A stretch of 64,000 bases of DNA, from the NCBI RefSeq assembly GCF_019492055.1, contig NZ_JAICBX010000002.1, positions 744,001 through 808,000 of the forward strand, in the 5' to 3' direction. This DNA is from Flavimaribacter sediminis. GTDB lineage: Bacteria; Pseudomonadota; Alphaproteobacteria; Rhizobiales; Rhizobiaceae. The translations under genes and the position numbers were made by a program. The notes beneath the pieces were generated by a model. That model saw nothing but the letters and a program-made list of their open reading frames with translations. It did not search any database and had not been told where the DNA came from. Below, piece by piece: positions 8,046 through 17,581 of the stretch (its first letter is position 1; each line of letters opens with the position of its first letter).

Positions 8046-9264
8046 TGAACCGCACCGGATTTGCCGGAGGCTCCAACTTCTGAGAAAGTGGAGTCGATAT
8101 GAGCAAGACAACGAACAAATTTTCACCTGAAGTGCGTCAGCGAGCCATCCGCATGGTGCTGGACCACGAAGCCGAACATCCGTCCCGGTGGGCGGCCGTT
8201 TCCTCAATCGCCGCCAAGATTGGCTGCTCGCCTGCGACGCTGCATGAATGGGTCAAGAAGACCGAGGTTGACAGCGGCAAGAGAGCGGGCCTGCCGAGCG
8301 ATGTGGCGGAGAAGATGAAGGCTCTTGAGCGGGAGAACCGCGAGCTTCGTCAGGCCAATGAGATATTGCGCAAGGCATCTGCTTATTTTGCCCAGGCGGA
8401 GCTCGACCGCCCATTGAAGCGATGATTTCCTTCATCGATGAATACCGTCTGGCGTTTGGGGTCGAGCCGATCTGCCGACTGTTGCCGATTGCCCCGTCGA
8501 CTTATTACGACAACATCGCCAAGCGTGAGGACGTGGACCGGCTATCGGCCCGCGCCCGCCGCGATATCGCTCTGAAGATCGAGATCCGCCGTGTCTTTGA
8601 GGAGAACTTCCGGGTCTATGGCGTGCGCAAGGTCTGGCGGCAATTGCAGCGGGAGGGTTTCGGCGTTGCCCGATGCACCGTGGCCCGACTTATGAAGGCC
8701 ATGGGTCTTCAGGGGATCATCCGTGGCAAGCCGATCAACACGACGTTCCCGGACAAATCCGCCCCCAGCCCACTCGACCGAATGAACCGTCAGTTCAAGG
8801 CTCCCGCGCCGAATAGGCTCTGGGTTTCGGATTTCACCTACGTGGCCACCTGGCAAGGCTTCGTGTACGTCGCTTTCGTCATTGATGCATACGCCCGGCG
8901 GATTGTCGGCTGGCGCGTCAGCCGGACGGCGCATGCGACCTTCGTTCTCGACGCTTTGGAACAGGCGCTTCATGATCGGCGGCCTGCTCACGGCGGTGGC
9001 CTCGTGCACCACTCCGACAGGGGCGTTCAATACGTATCCATTCGCTATTCCGAGCGATTGGCGGAAGCCGGCGTCGAGCCTTCTGTCGGAAGTATTGGCG
9101 ACAGCTATGACAATGCGCTCGCAGAAACGATCAATGGTCTTTACAAGGCCGAGGTCATTCATCGACGCGGCCCCTGGAGAAACTTCGAAGCCGTTGAAAT
9201 CGCCACCCTGGAATGGGTCGACTGGTTCAACCACCGCCGTCTTCTGGAGCCAATCGGAAATATT
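8046..9264 (+). mobile_element. IS3-family insertion sequence, 3' end missing
   Basis: Element carrying orfA and orfB in -1 relative phase with an ATGA overlap. The left end appears to be the sequence starting tgaaccgcaccgg at 8046, which resembles the terminal repeat of alphaproteobacterial IS3 elements. The matching right end was not seen: the orfB reading stops abruptly at 9264, where another element begins. The left end is assigned from memory of related elements and from position, not from a matched pair. Confidence 0.6.
8099..8425 (+). CDS. IS3-family transposase OrfA
   Basis: A 108-residue DNA-binding subunit. Residues 8-50 form a helix-turn-helix ([35 protein letters not shown]) and residues 72-95 a leucine zipper ([20 protein letters not shown]). 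This is the complete usual length. It overlaps orfB by four bases (ATGA), so orfB may be made by re-initiation or by a -1 frameshift that gives an OrfAB fusion. Confidence 0.9.
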   Translation: MSKTTNKFSPEVRQRAIRMVLDHEAEHPSRWAAVSSIAAKIGCSPATLHEWVKKTEVDSGKRAGLPSDVAEKMKALERENRELRQANEILRKASAYFAQAELDRPLKR

Positions 9265-9270
9265 GTCTGA
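8422..9270 (+). CDS. IS3-family transposase OrfB, lacking the last residues
   Basis: Integrase-type catalytic subunit, 282 residues. An HTH_21 region is followed by the rve core with all three acidic residues visible: SDFTYVATW (first Asp), HHSDRGVQY (second Asp) and [11 protein letters not shown] (Glu). The C-terminus reads [16 protein letters not shown] and stops, where related proteins continue for about 20 more residues. The cut coincides with the left edge of the next element (about 9264). The catalytic core is whole, but without the right terminal repeat the copy is probably immobile by itself. Confidence 0.88.
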   Translation: MISFIDEYRLAFGVEPICRLLPIAPSTYYDNIAKREDVDRLSARARRDIALKIEIRRVFEENFRVYGVRKVWRQLQREGFGVARCTVARLMKAMGLQGIIRGKPINTTFPDKSAPSPLDRMNRQFKAPAPNRLWVSDFTYVATWQGFVYVAFVIDAYARRIVGWRVSRTAHATFVLDALEQALHDRRPAHGGGLVHHSDRGVQYVSIRYSERLAEAGVEPSVGSIGDSYDNALAETINGLYKAEVIHRRGPWRNFEAVEIATLEWVDWFNHRRLLEPIGNIV

Positions 9271-9507
9271 CGTCAGCGCCTACCGGACAGAAATAGGGGT
9301 TTGAGCAACGGAGGATTTCTGGTTCATCGAAGCCATTATGGAGCGAAGATGAGCAAGACATCCGGAACATCGAAGGAAGCCGCTGACAAGTTGGTCAGGG
9401 GTATCAAAAGGAAAACCCGCAAACACTACTCTGCCGAGGAGAAGATCAGGATTGTTCTGGCGGGCCTTCGTGGCGAGGAGAGCATTGCCGCGCTGTGCCG
9501 CCGTGAA
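9264..9507 (+). mobile_element. Second IS3-family element, 5' fragment with OrfA start
   Basis: Begins with a TG-starting stretch (tgtctgacgtcagcgcc) exactly where the first element breaks. It encodes the start of another OrfA from ATG 9349 (MSKTSGTSKEAADKLVRGI, then EEKIRIVLAGLRGEESIAAL, CRRE). Similarity stops at about 9507, inside the helix-turn-helix, so only about 53 residues remain. This copy interrupts the first element and is itself interrupted. Confidence 0.65.
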
Positions 9508-9569
9508 AGCCCGCTTTCTATGGCCCGGACTACGCGTTTTCGCAGATCATTGGATAGAGGTGCTGTCAT
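9498..9569 (-). pseudogene. IS630-family transposase, N-terminal fragment
   Basis: About 24 residues on the minus strand (MTAPLSNDLRKRVVRAIESG) match the start of IS630-type transposases. The reading then runs into the antisense of the IS3 OrfA fragment, so the rest is gone. A short inverted repeat (ggctgg/ccagcc, 9571-9592) just upstream may be part of its terminal repeat. This is the third layer of a pile of insertion sequence fragments. Confidence 0.5.
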
Positions 9570-10119
9570 CCTGGCTGGCCTCCTGTTCCAGCCAGAAGGA
9601 TGAATCACATCAAAACCGATTTGGGAATCCCTTCGATTCAATCAGAAGGGATATTGCTCAAATTTGCCGATATCGATTGGATGTCAGCTTCTCCCAACTT
9701 GCGCCCGAAGGCCGTCAGTCCTCTGTCGGCCCCGAAACGGCCGGACTACATTGCGCCTCTATTACTGCCGTTAAACGGTTCCGTGAATATCCGGGAAACC
9801 GGACATTTACGAAGCGTCGTGATCTAAACAGAACTTGATTGACGGAACGAGCAACTCCATCCCGTGCAGAGGTCCTAAAAAGCACCTCCAGCGATATACT
9901 TCGTAACGGCCCAGCCCCAATACCTTCACTATGCCGATCGCAAAGTTGCGTCAGCCGCGCTGCCCTCGGCCACCCTGCCAAGAACCAATCCATTGACGAG
10001 ACCGGTGTCGCCTGCCCACCGATGAACGGTCACGACATACGACCTGCCGCCCGCCTTCAACCTTATTCTGCTATTTCGCCGGTCAACAGCTGAGATGCCG
10101 GCGATTTCACTTCCCATTT
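9570..10119. other. Non-coding stretch after the IS fragments
   Basis: I see no convincing gene here. The short open frames on both strands match no family I recognise and lack good ribosome binding sites. It separates the insertion sequence pile from the end of the minus-strand operon and probably holds that operon's 3' untranslated region and decayed DNA. Confidence 0.5.
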
Positions 10120-10980
10120 CTATTCCAGGATTTCGTCCTCAATGGTGTTGCTCAGGATTCCGATCGAGGAAATTTCCACCTCGACTTTGTCTCCTTTTTT
10201 CATCCACACAGGAGGCTTTCGCGCAGCCCCAACACCTCCGGTTGTTCCTGTTGCGATAACATCACCTGGGTCGAGCGGACAAATCTTCGAAATGTAAGAG
10301 ATCAGTTCCGGCACACTGAAAAGGAGGTCTGAAGTTGACGCCTCCTGCATGACCTGGCCGTTAAGCCTAGTGGTCAACAACAAAGCGTGGGGGTCCGGTA
10401 TCTCGTCGGAAGTTGTCAGCCACGGCCCAAAGCCACCGGAATGCCAAAACGTTTTCCCGGCCAGATACTGTGTGGTGAAACGCTGATAATCGCGTACGGA
10501 CCCCTCGTTGATGCAAGAATAACCTGCGACATAGCCAAGTGCATCTTCTGTTCTCACATGACGACACCGCTGCCCGATGACGACGGCAAGTTCGCCTTCG
10601 AAGTCAAATTGATCCGAGACCTTCGGTTTGATCAAAGGAACCCTACTACCGACAAGAGAATCTGAAAAACGCGAAAAAACCATGGGTTGGGTAGGCGTAT
10701 CTCGTCCTGTTTCCGCGATGTGGGTCCGATAATTCAGACCGATGCAGAATATTTTCGAGGCGTCTGGCACCGGTGGAAGCATTTCGACATTTCCCATATC
10801 ATGGGCCGGAAGATCCGTATCGAGGGCAAGTTCGATTTGATTCAGACCGTCTTTGTCCGCCAAGGCAGTTTTCAGACTCGACCACCTGTCTGCGAATTTC
10901 ATTCCTGCATCGATCACATTGCCATTCACGACGGCGCCGTAGGACTGGCGTCCATCTTTACGAAAGCTGACCAGCTTCAT
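10120..10980 (-). CDS. Fumarylacetoacetate hydrolase family protein
   Basis: 286-residue enzyme of the FAH superfamily, which hydrolyses or decarboxylates 2,4-dioxo or acylpyruvate-type compounds using Mg2+/Mn2+. The domain starts near residue 77 (KIFCIGLNYRTHIAETG). Metal ligands: FDFEGELAVVIG near 128 gives the two Glu. The third ligand, usually Asp in a DxSxRD-type motif, appears as Glu in CINEGSVRDYQ, a conservative change. GFGPWLTTSDEIPDPHAL and GDVIATGTTGGVG follow the family. It is the last gene of the long minus-strand operon, after hydantoinase A and B, and may act on the ring-opened product. Confidence 0.87.
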   Translation of the reverse strand: MKLVSFRKDGRQSYGAVVNGNVIDAGMKFADRWSSLKTALADKDGLNQIELALDTDLPAHDMGNVEMLPPVPDASKIFCIGLNYRTHIAETGRDTPTQPMVFSRFSDSLVGSRVPLIKPKVSDQFDFEGELAVVIGQRCRHVRTEDALGYVAGYSCINEGSVRDYQRFTTQYLAGKTFWHSGGFGPWLTTSDEIPDPHALLLTTRLNGQVMQEASTSDLLFSVPELISYISKICPLDPGDVIATGTTGGVGAARKPPVWMKKGDKVEVEISSIGILSNTIEDEILE

Positions 10981-11027
10981 CTTTCAAATACCTCACTAAC
11001 TGCTACCAACCATATACCGGGTTGATT

Positions 11028-12737
11028 TCAATCCTCGGCTTCCATGGTGAAGCCGTAGTCACATTTCGCCGCTTCGGCACTGACATATCCCTGTACAATA
11101 TCGTGCCTGATCGAAGCGGGATTCCGCTTTCCGGGTGGTCCAAATCCCCCGCCTCCGCCGGAACGGAGAATATAGGCTTCACCCGCCTCGAGCTGATCAG
11201 TCAGCTTGCCATTGGGGAAAACCGTCTCCTCACCGTTGCTGCGGCGTACTGCAACCTGATTGCCCATACCCGGCATTCCGCCGAACAGGCCGTGCGGGGG
11301 ATTGTTGACGCGCTCGATTCTTGTCTGGAAGTTGATCGGTGCCAGTGCCTCACATTCCTGGACGGTACCCAGCCCGCCACGAAATTCCCCGGCGCCACCA
11401 GAATCCTCTCGCAGCGCATATTTTCGAATGATCAACGGATACTTGTTCTCAACTTGCTCTACCGGACCGTTGTGAGTGTCCCCGTCGTTGATGCATATTG
11501 TGGCATTGACGCCATCTTCCTGCGATTTTGCTCCCCATCCGCCGCCTATCAGACCGCCAAGATACAGGAATATATCTTCGGTTTCCGGATCCTTGCCGTT
11601 TACGTTTGCAACCATCAGGTCGGCATGATGACCTGCGATGACACTGTCCGGCAATGTAGGAGCCAGGGCCTTGAAGATCGTGTCGATAACGGTCATGGGA
11701 TAGGTCATCCACAGGCGCATGGGCGCCGGACGTCGGGCATTGAGAACAGTACCCTTCGGATTTATGACCTTCAGCGGACGATAGGTGCCGTCGTTGATTG
11801 GATATTCCTGTGACGCAGCCAGACACTTGAAGGCAACTTGAGCGCAAGCTTCCCCGGCGCCTGTATTGTAGAATCCCCTGACCTGCGGGCTGACGTTGCT
11901 CAAATCAACGGTCATCGTGTCTCCGCTCACCTCGACGCGAACTTGCAGAGGAACCGGCTTTCCGATTTCGATCGCGTCGTCGTCCATGAAAGATTCCGCT
12001 TCGTATACGCCGTCAGGAATCTGCCTGAGTTGCTCCCGCGCAGCCGCTTCGCTCTGATCAAGGATTGCATCGATGCTGGCCATGACTGCATCGCCGCCAT
12101 AGCGATTCATTAACGCCTCGAACTGGCGGGCGCCGGCCCGGATGCTCGCAAGCTGCGCCTGAAGGTCACCCATGGCGCGTTCGGGCATCCGTACATTCAT
12201 CCGGATAAGGTCATGCAAGTCCTGGTTCAGTTGTCCGGCCTTGTAATATTTGACGACCGGTATCTGCAGCCCTTCTGAAAAAATATCTGTCGTAACCCCG
12301 CTCAAGACCCCGCCGATGTCGATCCAGTGGGCCATACACGATGCGAACGCGACCAGTCTGCCTTCGTGAAAGATAGGCTGAGAGAATGTCGGATGATTGA
12401 GATGCGATCCTGTAATGTAGGCGTCATTGGTGAGCAGGACATCACCGGGCTGGATATTCTCCGGTCCGAAATGCTCAACCTTGGCGCGTACGGTATCCCC
12501 CATGCCGCGAATGAACATCGGCAGGCCGAGGCTGATCGAAAGAGTTTGGCCCCTGGCATCGAACAGGCCGACGGTAAAATCGAGCGCCTCGTAGATGATC
12601 ATGTTGTAGGCGGTCCGCATAAGGACCGTCTTCATCTCTTCACTCGCAGCGATCAATCCGTTGCGCACGAGTTCGACGGTTATCGGATCGACACGCGCCT
12701 CGGCGTCTTCTTCGGTAACAATAGCCGCATTAGACAT
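11028..12737 (-). CDS. Hydantoinase B / oxoprolinase-type beta subunit
   Basis: Partner of the hydantoinase A subunit in the ATP-dependent hydantoinase/5-oxoprolinase/acetone carboxylase family, 569 residues, the usual length. The N-terminus starts VDPITVELVRNGLIAASEEM, characteristic of HyuB. Other signatures are GHHADLMVANVNG near 365, LIGGGWGAKSQEDGVNATIC near 390 and SGGAGEFRGGLG near 450. I chose the ATG at 12737 with aaagg seven bases upstream rather than a TTG six bases earlier. It touches the end of the A-subunit gene. The complex uses ATP to open a lactam or hydantoin ring, or to carboxylate a ketone; sequence alone cannot say which. Confidence 0.9.
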   Translation of the reverse strand: MSNAAIVTEEDAEARVDPITVELVRNGLIAASEEMKTVLMRTAYNMIIYEALDFTVGLFDARGQTLSISLGLPMFIRGMGDTVRAKVEHFGPENIQPGDVLLTNDAYITGSHLNHPTFSQPIFHEGRLVAFASCMAHWIDIGGVLSGVTTDIFSEGLQIPVVKYYKAGQLNQDLHDLIRMNVRMPERAMGDLQAQLASIRAGARQFEALMNRYGGDAVMASIDAILDQSEAAAREQLRQIPDGVYEAESFMDDDAIEIGKPVPLQVRVEVSGDTMTVDLSNVSPQVRGFYNTGAGEACAQVAFKCLAASQEYPINDGTYRPLKVINPKGTVLNARRPAPMRLWMTYPMTVIDTIFKALAPTLPDSVIAGHHADLMVANVNGKDPETEDIFLYLGGLIGGGWGAKSQEDGVNATICINDGDTHNGPVEQVENKYPLIIRKYALREDSGGAGEFRGGLGTVQECEALAPINFQTRIERVNNPPHGLFGGMPGMGNQVAVRRSNGEETVFPNGKLTDQLEAGEAYILRSGGGGGFGPPGKRNPASIRHDIVQGYVSAEAAKCDYGFTMEAED

Positions 12738-12739
12738 GA

Positions 12740-14839
12740 TCAAGCCTTTCTTGTGTTGATGAGGAGATTTCCGAGTTCATCGACTTCGAGCGTGTCGCCG
12801 GGAAAGACGACTGTCGTTGATGCATATTCCTCAACGAGGGCGGGGCCTGAGATCGTGTTGCCGGCCTGGAGTTGGTCTCTCGCATAGGTCGGCGTCTCAA
12901 CATAACCTTCCGATACATCGAAGCAGACGTCTCGCGCGCCGGTAAACGCCTGATCAAGCGACGTCTGTCCGCTACGTTCAGTCCTCTCGGCATTGGGTTT
13001 GGGAAGGACACCCCTGACCGAACTGCGCAAACTCACCATTTCAACTGGTTTTTCCGGCGAAGCGTGTCCGTAGAGATGCAAGTGTTTCTCATCGAAAAGC
13101 CGCCTGATTTCTGCGATGTCAAAACGTTTGAGTACTTCGTCGGGCAGCTCGACCGTCGCGGCATGTTCCTGTTCAACGTAACGCATATCGATGCCACGCT
13201 GCATCACAATGCTGGAAACACTTATTCCCGTGTCTTCGATAAGTTGGCGCGCTTCGCCTTCCATTTCTTCGTAATGACCGATCATTACCTTGAAGGGGAG
13301 ATCATCGAGCTGTTTGAAGATTGACCGGGTGAAATCGTGTCGCAGATCGGTGCGCAACATACCGGTGGCGGCGAAATGTCCCGGAGCGGCGGGAATGAGA
13401 ACACGCCGAATACCGAGTTCGCGAGCCACAGCGGAAGCATGGAGCGGCCCTGCTCCGCCATAGGCTATCAGGACATCGAAAGCTCCAGGATCGAGACCGC
13501 GCTCGCTCGTCACGCCCTTGACAGAATGGGACATGGCGTTGACCGCGATTTTAAGTATTCCGGCCGCAGCTTCCTTCAATTCAAGACCCAGCGGAGAACA
13601 TAAATTTTCGACAAGAGCTTTCCTCGCCGCTTCAGGATCCAGTCGCATGTTGCCGCCGAGAAACCGGTCCGGAGCGAGGCGGCCCAGGATGAGATTGGCG
13701 TCGGTGACAGTGGGCTTCGAGCCGCCGAGAGCATAACAAGCTGGACCGGGATCGGCTCCGGCGCTTTCCGGTCCTACCCGAACCGAACCACCAGGCCCTA
13801 CCTTGGCGATACTGCCGCCGCCGGTCCCGACCTCATGGATATCGATCATCGTCATCTGTATCGGCAAACCTTCCCGATATCCGCCAACCATGACATTGGA
13901 AGTCGTCAATGGCTGCCCGTCCTTGATGACGCCTGCTTTTGCGGTTGTCCCACCCATATCAAAGGCAATTGCGTCTTTCAGTCCAATGACCTCACACAAC
14001 TCCTTGGCTCCGACAACGCCGGCCGCCGGTCCTGATTCAAGCATCCAGATGCAATGAGTCCGGGCTTCCGGCGCGGAATAAAGCCCACCGCTCGATTTGA
14101 CGATCAGGAGTGAACCCGGAAAATCACCCTGGCTGAGATGGCTGTCCAGTTGCCCCATATAGTGATTGACCTTCGGCCCGACATAGGCGTTGGCCGCAAC
14201 CGTCGAGGTTCTTTCGAACTCCCGGTATTCCTGTGACAATTCGTGGGATGCAGTAATAAAGACCTGCGGCAGGCGATCTTTCAGATAATCCCGCACCTTT
14301 ATTTCATGCTCCGGATTGCGATAGGAGTGCAAGAAGAGGATGGCGACAGCTTCGATTTCCATCTGCTCCAATCGATCCGCTATCGCTGCGATTTCATCCA
14401 TATCGAGCTTCCGGCAGACCGAACCATCTGCATAAAGGCGCTCGTTTACCTCAAGTCGGAATTGCCGTTCGATAAGCGGCAAGTGTTTGCGAAAATAGAG
14501 ATTGAAGGAATCTGGCCGGTTGATGCGGCCGATCTCATAGATGTCGCGGAAACCGGCGGTCGTCAAAAGAGCAGTGCGAGCGCCTTTGCGCTCCAGCAAA
14601 GTATTGATCGCTATCGTGCTGCCATGAAAGAAAAGGTTCGTATCCGAGATATCTACACCGGTTGCGCCAATTCCATTGGTGATCCCGCCGACAAGGTCAT
14701 GCGGCTGTGACAAAACCTTTCCGAGTCGAAGTTCGCCACTTCGTTCATCGAAGGCTGCAACGTCGGTAAAGGTGCCTCCAATATCTGCTGCAAGTCGCTT
14801 TTTGCGTTCGGTCTTATCAAGCACTTGTACTTCCTTCAT
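12740..14839 (-). CDS. Hydantoinase A / oxoprolinase-type alpha subunit
   Basis: ATP-binding subunit, 699 residues. The N-terminal domain opens with ADIGGTFTDVAAFDERSG (residues 18-35), the phosphate-binding loop of the family. The central domain shows AFDMGGTTAKAGVI near 295 and GTGGGSIAKVGPGGSVRVGP near 340, and YGGAGPLHASAVARELGI lies near 470. The ATG overlaps the stop of the upstream IclR gene (TAATG), so the regulator and enzyme genes are translationally coupled. With the B subunit it forms an ATP-dependent amidohydrolase or carboxylase. The TRAP importer upstream presumably brings in the acidic substrate. Confidence 0.91.
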   Translation of the reverse strand: MKEVQVLDKTERKKRLAADIGGTFTDVAAFDERSGELRLGKVLSQPHDLVGGITNGIGATGVDISDTNLFFHGSTIAINTLLERKGARTALLTTAGFRDIYEIGRINRPDSFNLYFRKHLPLIERQFRLEVNERLYADGSVCRKLDMDEIAAIADRLEQMEIEAVAILFLHSYRNPEHEIKVRDYLKDRLPQVFITASHELSQEYREFERTSTVAANAYVGPKVNHYMGQLDSHLSQGDFPGSLLIVKSSGGLYSAPEARTHCIWMLESGPAAGVVGAKELCEVIGLKDAIAFDMGGTTAKAGVIKDGQPLTTSNVMVGGYREGLPIQMTMIDIHEVGTGGGSIAKVGPGGSVRVGPESAGADPGPACYALGGSKPTVTDANLILGRLAPDRFLGGNMRLDPEAARKALVENLCSPLGLELKEAAAGILKIAVNAMSHSVKGVTSERGLDPGAFDVLIAYGGAGPLHASAVARELGIRRVLIPAAPGHFAATGMLRTDLRHDFTRSIFKQLDDLPFKVMIGHYEEMEGEARQLIEDTGISVSSIVMQRGIDMRYVEQEHAATVELPDEVLKRFDIAEIRRLFDEKHLHLYGHASPEKPVEMVSLRSSVRGVLPKPNAERTERSGQTSLDQAFTGARDVCFDVSEGYVETPTYARDQLQAGNTISGPALVEEYASTTVVFPGDTLEVDELGNLLINTRKA

Positions 14840-15693
14840 TATTTTGAACCGGGATTGGCTTTATGCATCCCTTCCAGCAGTTGGACGCGCATCGGCCATA
14901 TCTCGCTGAGATGGAGGGCGGTGGTTTGCAGTTCTGGTAATAAGCCCACCAGAAAGTCCTCTGTCGTACGTGCGGCCGGTCCTGAAATGGCCAGCGATCC
15001 AACAACCGGAGCGTCGGGCATCGTTTCGTTGCGCACCGCAACTGCGATGGCGTTCACTCCTGCTTCTCCTTCCTGAAAATTGACTCCGTATCCCTGCTCT
15101 CGAGTGAGACGCAGCTTTTCCAGGAGTTCTTCCTCGTCTCGCACCGCATGCTCGCCGTAACCGGGCGTTGTCGGGTTGGAGAATCCGACCCGCCGTATAA
15201 TCTTGAGGGCGTCTTCGTCGCTCAAAGAAGCCAGCCAGCAGGCGCCTGCGCCGGTAGTGTGCAGAATTACTTCGCGTCCCGCCTTGGGTTCATATCGCAA
15301 AGGCGAACTTGATCCCTGGGACCAGGCCACCCAGACGAGGCCATCGCCATCCACGATTGCCAATTGCACCAGTTCGCCGGATTTTTCCGCAAGTCCGTCC
15401 AGGAGTGGCTGCGCCGCATCGGTCAGACCCATTGTTCCAACATAACGAAAACCAAGCGCAGAAAATCTCAGCGTCAGCATGTACCGTTCCGATATCGGGT
15501 CCTGCATGACGTAGCCATCATTCTGAAGCGTCGTCAGCAGCCGGTGTGTGGCGCTTTTTGCCAGCCCCATGACTTGACCGATCATGCTTAACGGCAGGCC
15601 ATCCTTTTCTCGCGCCAGCAACTGGACAATCCGCAAGGCTCGGCTCAGTGGCGTATAGAGTTTTACGTTCGGCTCTTTCTTCCGGGTTTCCAT
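14839..15693 (-). CDS. IclR-family transcriptional regulator
   Basis: 284-residue regulator. The N-terminal winged helix-turn-helix (SRALRIVQLLAREKDGLPLS, then GQVMGLAKSATHRLLTTLQ, residues 18-60) is followed by the IclR effector-binding domain (residues about 80-265; GLVWVAWSQGSSSPLRYEPK, GYGVNFQEGEAGVNAIAVAV). It lies between the TRAP permease gene (9 bases upstream) and the hydantoinase A gene (overlapping). Placement inside the operon suggests feedback control of the unit. A perfect palindrome of the IclR-operator type lies in front of the first gene of this operon. The effector is probably the imported compound or its breakdown product. Confidence 0.9.
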   Translation of the reverse strand: METRKKEPNVKLYTPLSRALRIVQLLAREKDGLPLSMIGQVMGLAKSATHRLLTTLQNDGYVMQDPISERYMLTLRFSALGFRYVGTMGLTDAAQPLLDGLAEKSGELVQLAIVDGDGLVWVAWSQGSSSPLRYEPKAGREVILHTTGAGACWLASLSDEDALKIIRRVGFSNPTTPGYGEHAVRDEEELLEKLRLTREQGYGVNFQEGEAGVNAIAVAVRNETMPDAPVVGSLAISGPAARTTEDFLVGLLPELQTTALHLSEIWPMRVQLLEGMHKANPGSK

Positions 15694-15702
15694 GAGTTCC
15701 CC

Positions 15703-17013
15703 CTACATCAGGTTCGGCAGAAATGTGGCGATGGCCGGAAAGCCGATCAGAAGTCCGATGACAATGACTTCGCACAACAGAAACCAGGCAACGCCGCGGA
15801 ATATGATCGGAAGAGTTACATCGTCATCCGTAACACTCTTGATGACGTACACATTCATGCCGACCGGCGGGGTCAGCAGCCCGACTTCGATGAACTTGAC
15901 GACAACAACGCCGAACCAAATCATATCGACACCGGACGCCCTGAACATCGGCAGCAAGATCGGCAGGCTGATCAGGATGACCCCCAACGGATCGAGAAAC
16001 ATGCCCAAGAAGATGAATATCACCGCGGCCGCGATGATCAGGTGAGCTTCACTGGTCGACCAGTTGCCGATAGCATCGGTAAGGAATGTTCCCGCTCCGC
16101 TCATCGCGAGCAATCGCGTCAGCAGGATAGCCCCGATCGCGACCCAGAAGATACTGGCGGTCGTGATGATGGTTTCCAGGATACTCGCCTTCAATGTGTC
16201 AATGGTGAGCTTACCCTTTAGAAAAACGAGAATCATTGCAACGAATGCTCCCAGGGCGCCGGCTTCCGTCGCGGTTACTAGGCCGGAATACATCCCGCCG
16301 ACGATCGCGAGAATCAGTACCAGCAAGGGCCATACGTCACTGAGCGCGCGGAACCGCTGCAACCAACCGGCCGACTGACGCAGTGGAGGCGCGATCTCTG
16401 GATTGATCCGGCACCGGATCATGATCATCGCAGCGTAAACTAACGCCGTCAGGAGTCCCGGCAAGATGCCGGCAACGAACAGCTTGCTGACCGAAACCTC
16501 TGCGAATATCCCGTATAGTATGAACGTGATCGATGGCGGGATCATCACTCCGAGTGTTCCTGCACTCGCCACAACCCCGGTCGCCAGACGCATATCGTAA
16601 CCAGCCGCCTTCATTTCTGGGATAGCGATCCTTCCCATCGCTGCGGCGGTCGCAAGGCTCGAACCGGAGGCGGCTGAGAATCCCGCGCAGGCGAAATTCG
16701 CGGAAACCGCGAGGCCGCCGGGCACATTTCCCGTCCACATTCGCGCGGCGTTGAATATGCTTGCCGCGATACCCGAGTGGTGAACCAGCGCTCCCATCAG
16801 GATGAACATGGGTATTGCTGAAAATGACCAGTGGGACGCAAAGTCGAATGGCTCTGTCTTCAGCTGGCTGGTCGCCACCCCAAGATTGCGAATAAGAGCG
16901 ATTCCGACTGCAGAGACCCCTATCAGCGCAAAACCGATCGGCACACGCAAAGCAAGAAGGACCAATAGTACGACGAGCGAAAGCAAGCCTATATCGAGAC
17001 CGGACAGTTCCAC
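15703..17013 (-). CDS. TRAP transporter large permease subunit (DctM family), system 2
   Basis: Large permease, 436 residues from a GTG start (ELSGLDIGLLSLVVLLVLLA), which lies just after the stop of the small-subunit gene. The frame is open further upstream but that stretch is the small-subunit gene read in another phase. Signatures: FSAIPMFILMGALVHHSGIA near 60, CAGFSAASGSSLATAAAMGR near 108, AGTLGVMIPPSITFILYGIF near 150, GLLTPPVGMNVYVIK near 382. It is the usual length with about 12 membrane segments. Second of the three TRAP systems in the window; the ligand is probably a substrate or precursor of the hydantoinase complex. Confidence 0.92.
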   Translation of the reverse strand: MELSGLDIGLLSLVVLLVLLALRVPIGFALIGVSAVGIALIRNLGVATSQLKTEPFDFASHWSFSAIPMFILMGALVHHSGIAASIFNAARMWTGNVPGGLAVSANFACAGFSAASGSSLATAAAMGRIAIPEMKAAGYDMRLATGVVASAGTLGVMIPPSITFILYGIFAEVSVSKLFVAGILPGLLTALVYAAMIMIRCRINPEIAPPLRQSAGWLQRFRALSDVWPLLVLILAIVGGMYSGLVTATEAGALGAFVAMILVFLKGKLTIDTLKASILETIITTASIFWVAIGAILLTRLLAMSGAGTFLTDAIGNWSTSEAHLIIAAAVIFIFLGMFLDPLGVILISLPILLPMFRASGVDMIWFGVVVVKFIEVGLLTPPVGMNVYVIKSVTDDDVTLPIIFRGVAWFLLCEVIVIGLLIGFPAIATFLPNLM

Positions 17014-17021
17014 ATTGACAC

Positions 17022-17525
17022 CTATTGCTCTTCTTCCTGCAGGACAGCGGCAGAGCGGCCCAAAACAAGGCGGATAATTTGAACTGCCAGGACGATGACC
17101 ATGGCGGCGATGCCGACGACGACCGTGAAACGGCTTGGCCAAACGGGCATTACGCTTGCCGCCGTTTCGATCATTTCCTTGATCTCGTGGCTGTAAAGCG
17201 CTTCATCGATGCTGGCCTTGAGCAGCCAGAGAGCAAATACGAGTGCAAAAGCGCGCGTCGAGATATCGAGAATATGACGAGTACGCCCACTCATGTTCTG
17301 GGTGAACAAGTCGACAGCGAGATGGCGTTCATATGACTGCACAAGAACCAGTGGCAGGAAGGTAATAGCCACCATGTAATAGACCGAAACCGTCTCCATG
17401 GTTCCGCCGATCGGCGCTCCCAGAAACAGTCGCGCAGTGACATCTACGACGATCTGGACCATCATGAGCAATAGACATGCCCCGGCAATCATAGCCATCG
17501 TCACATTGAGAATTCGGATCATCAT
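17022..17525 (-). CDS. TRAP transporter small membrane subunit (DctQ family), system 2
   Basis: 167-residue membrane protein with four hydrophobic segments (about 6-28, 46-64, 88-104, 130-152). VDVTARLFLGAPIGGTMETV follows the first helix, as in other DctQ proteins, and SYERHLAVDLF matches the conserved second-loop motif. Encoded between the receptor gene and the permease gene in the normal TRAP order. Confidence 0.9.
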   Translation of the reverse strand: MMIRILNVTMAMIAGACLLLMMVQIVVDVTARLFLGAPIGGTMETVSVYYMVAITFLPLVLVQSYERHLAVDLFTQNMSGRTRHILDISTRAFALVFALWLLKASIDEALYSHEIKEMIETAASVMPVWPSRFTVVVGIAAMVIVLAVQIIRLVLGRSAAVLQEEEQ

Positions 17526-17581
17526 GATATTCCGGCAAAGGGAAAAGGCGAAGGCAACGCCGGTCGCCTTCGCGGAAGGAG

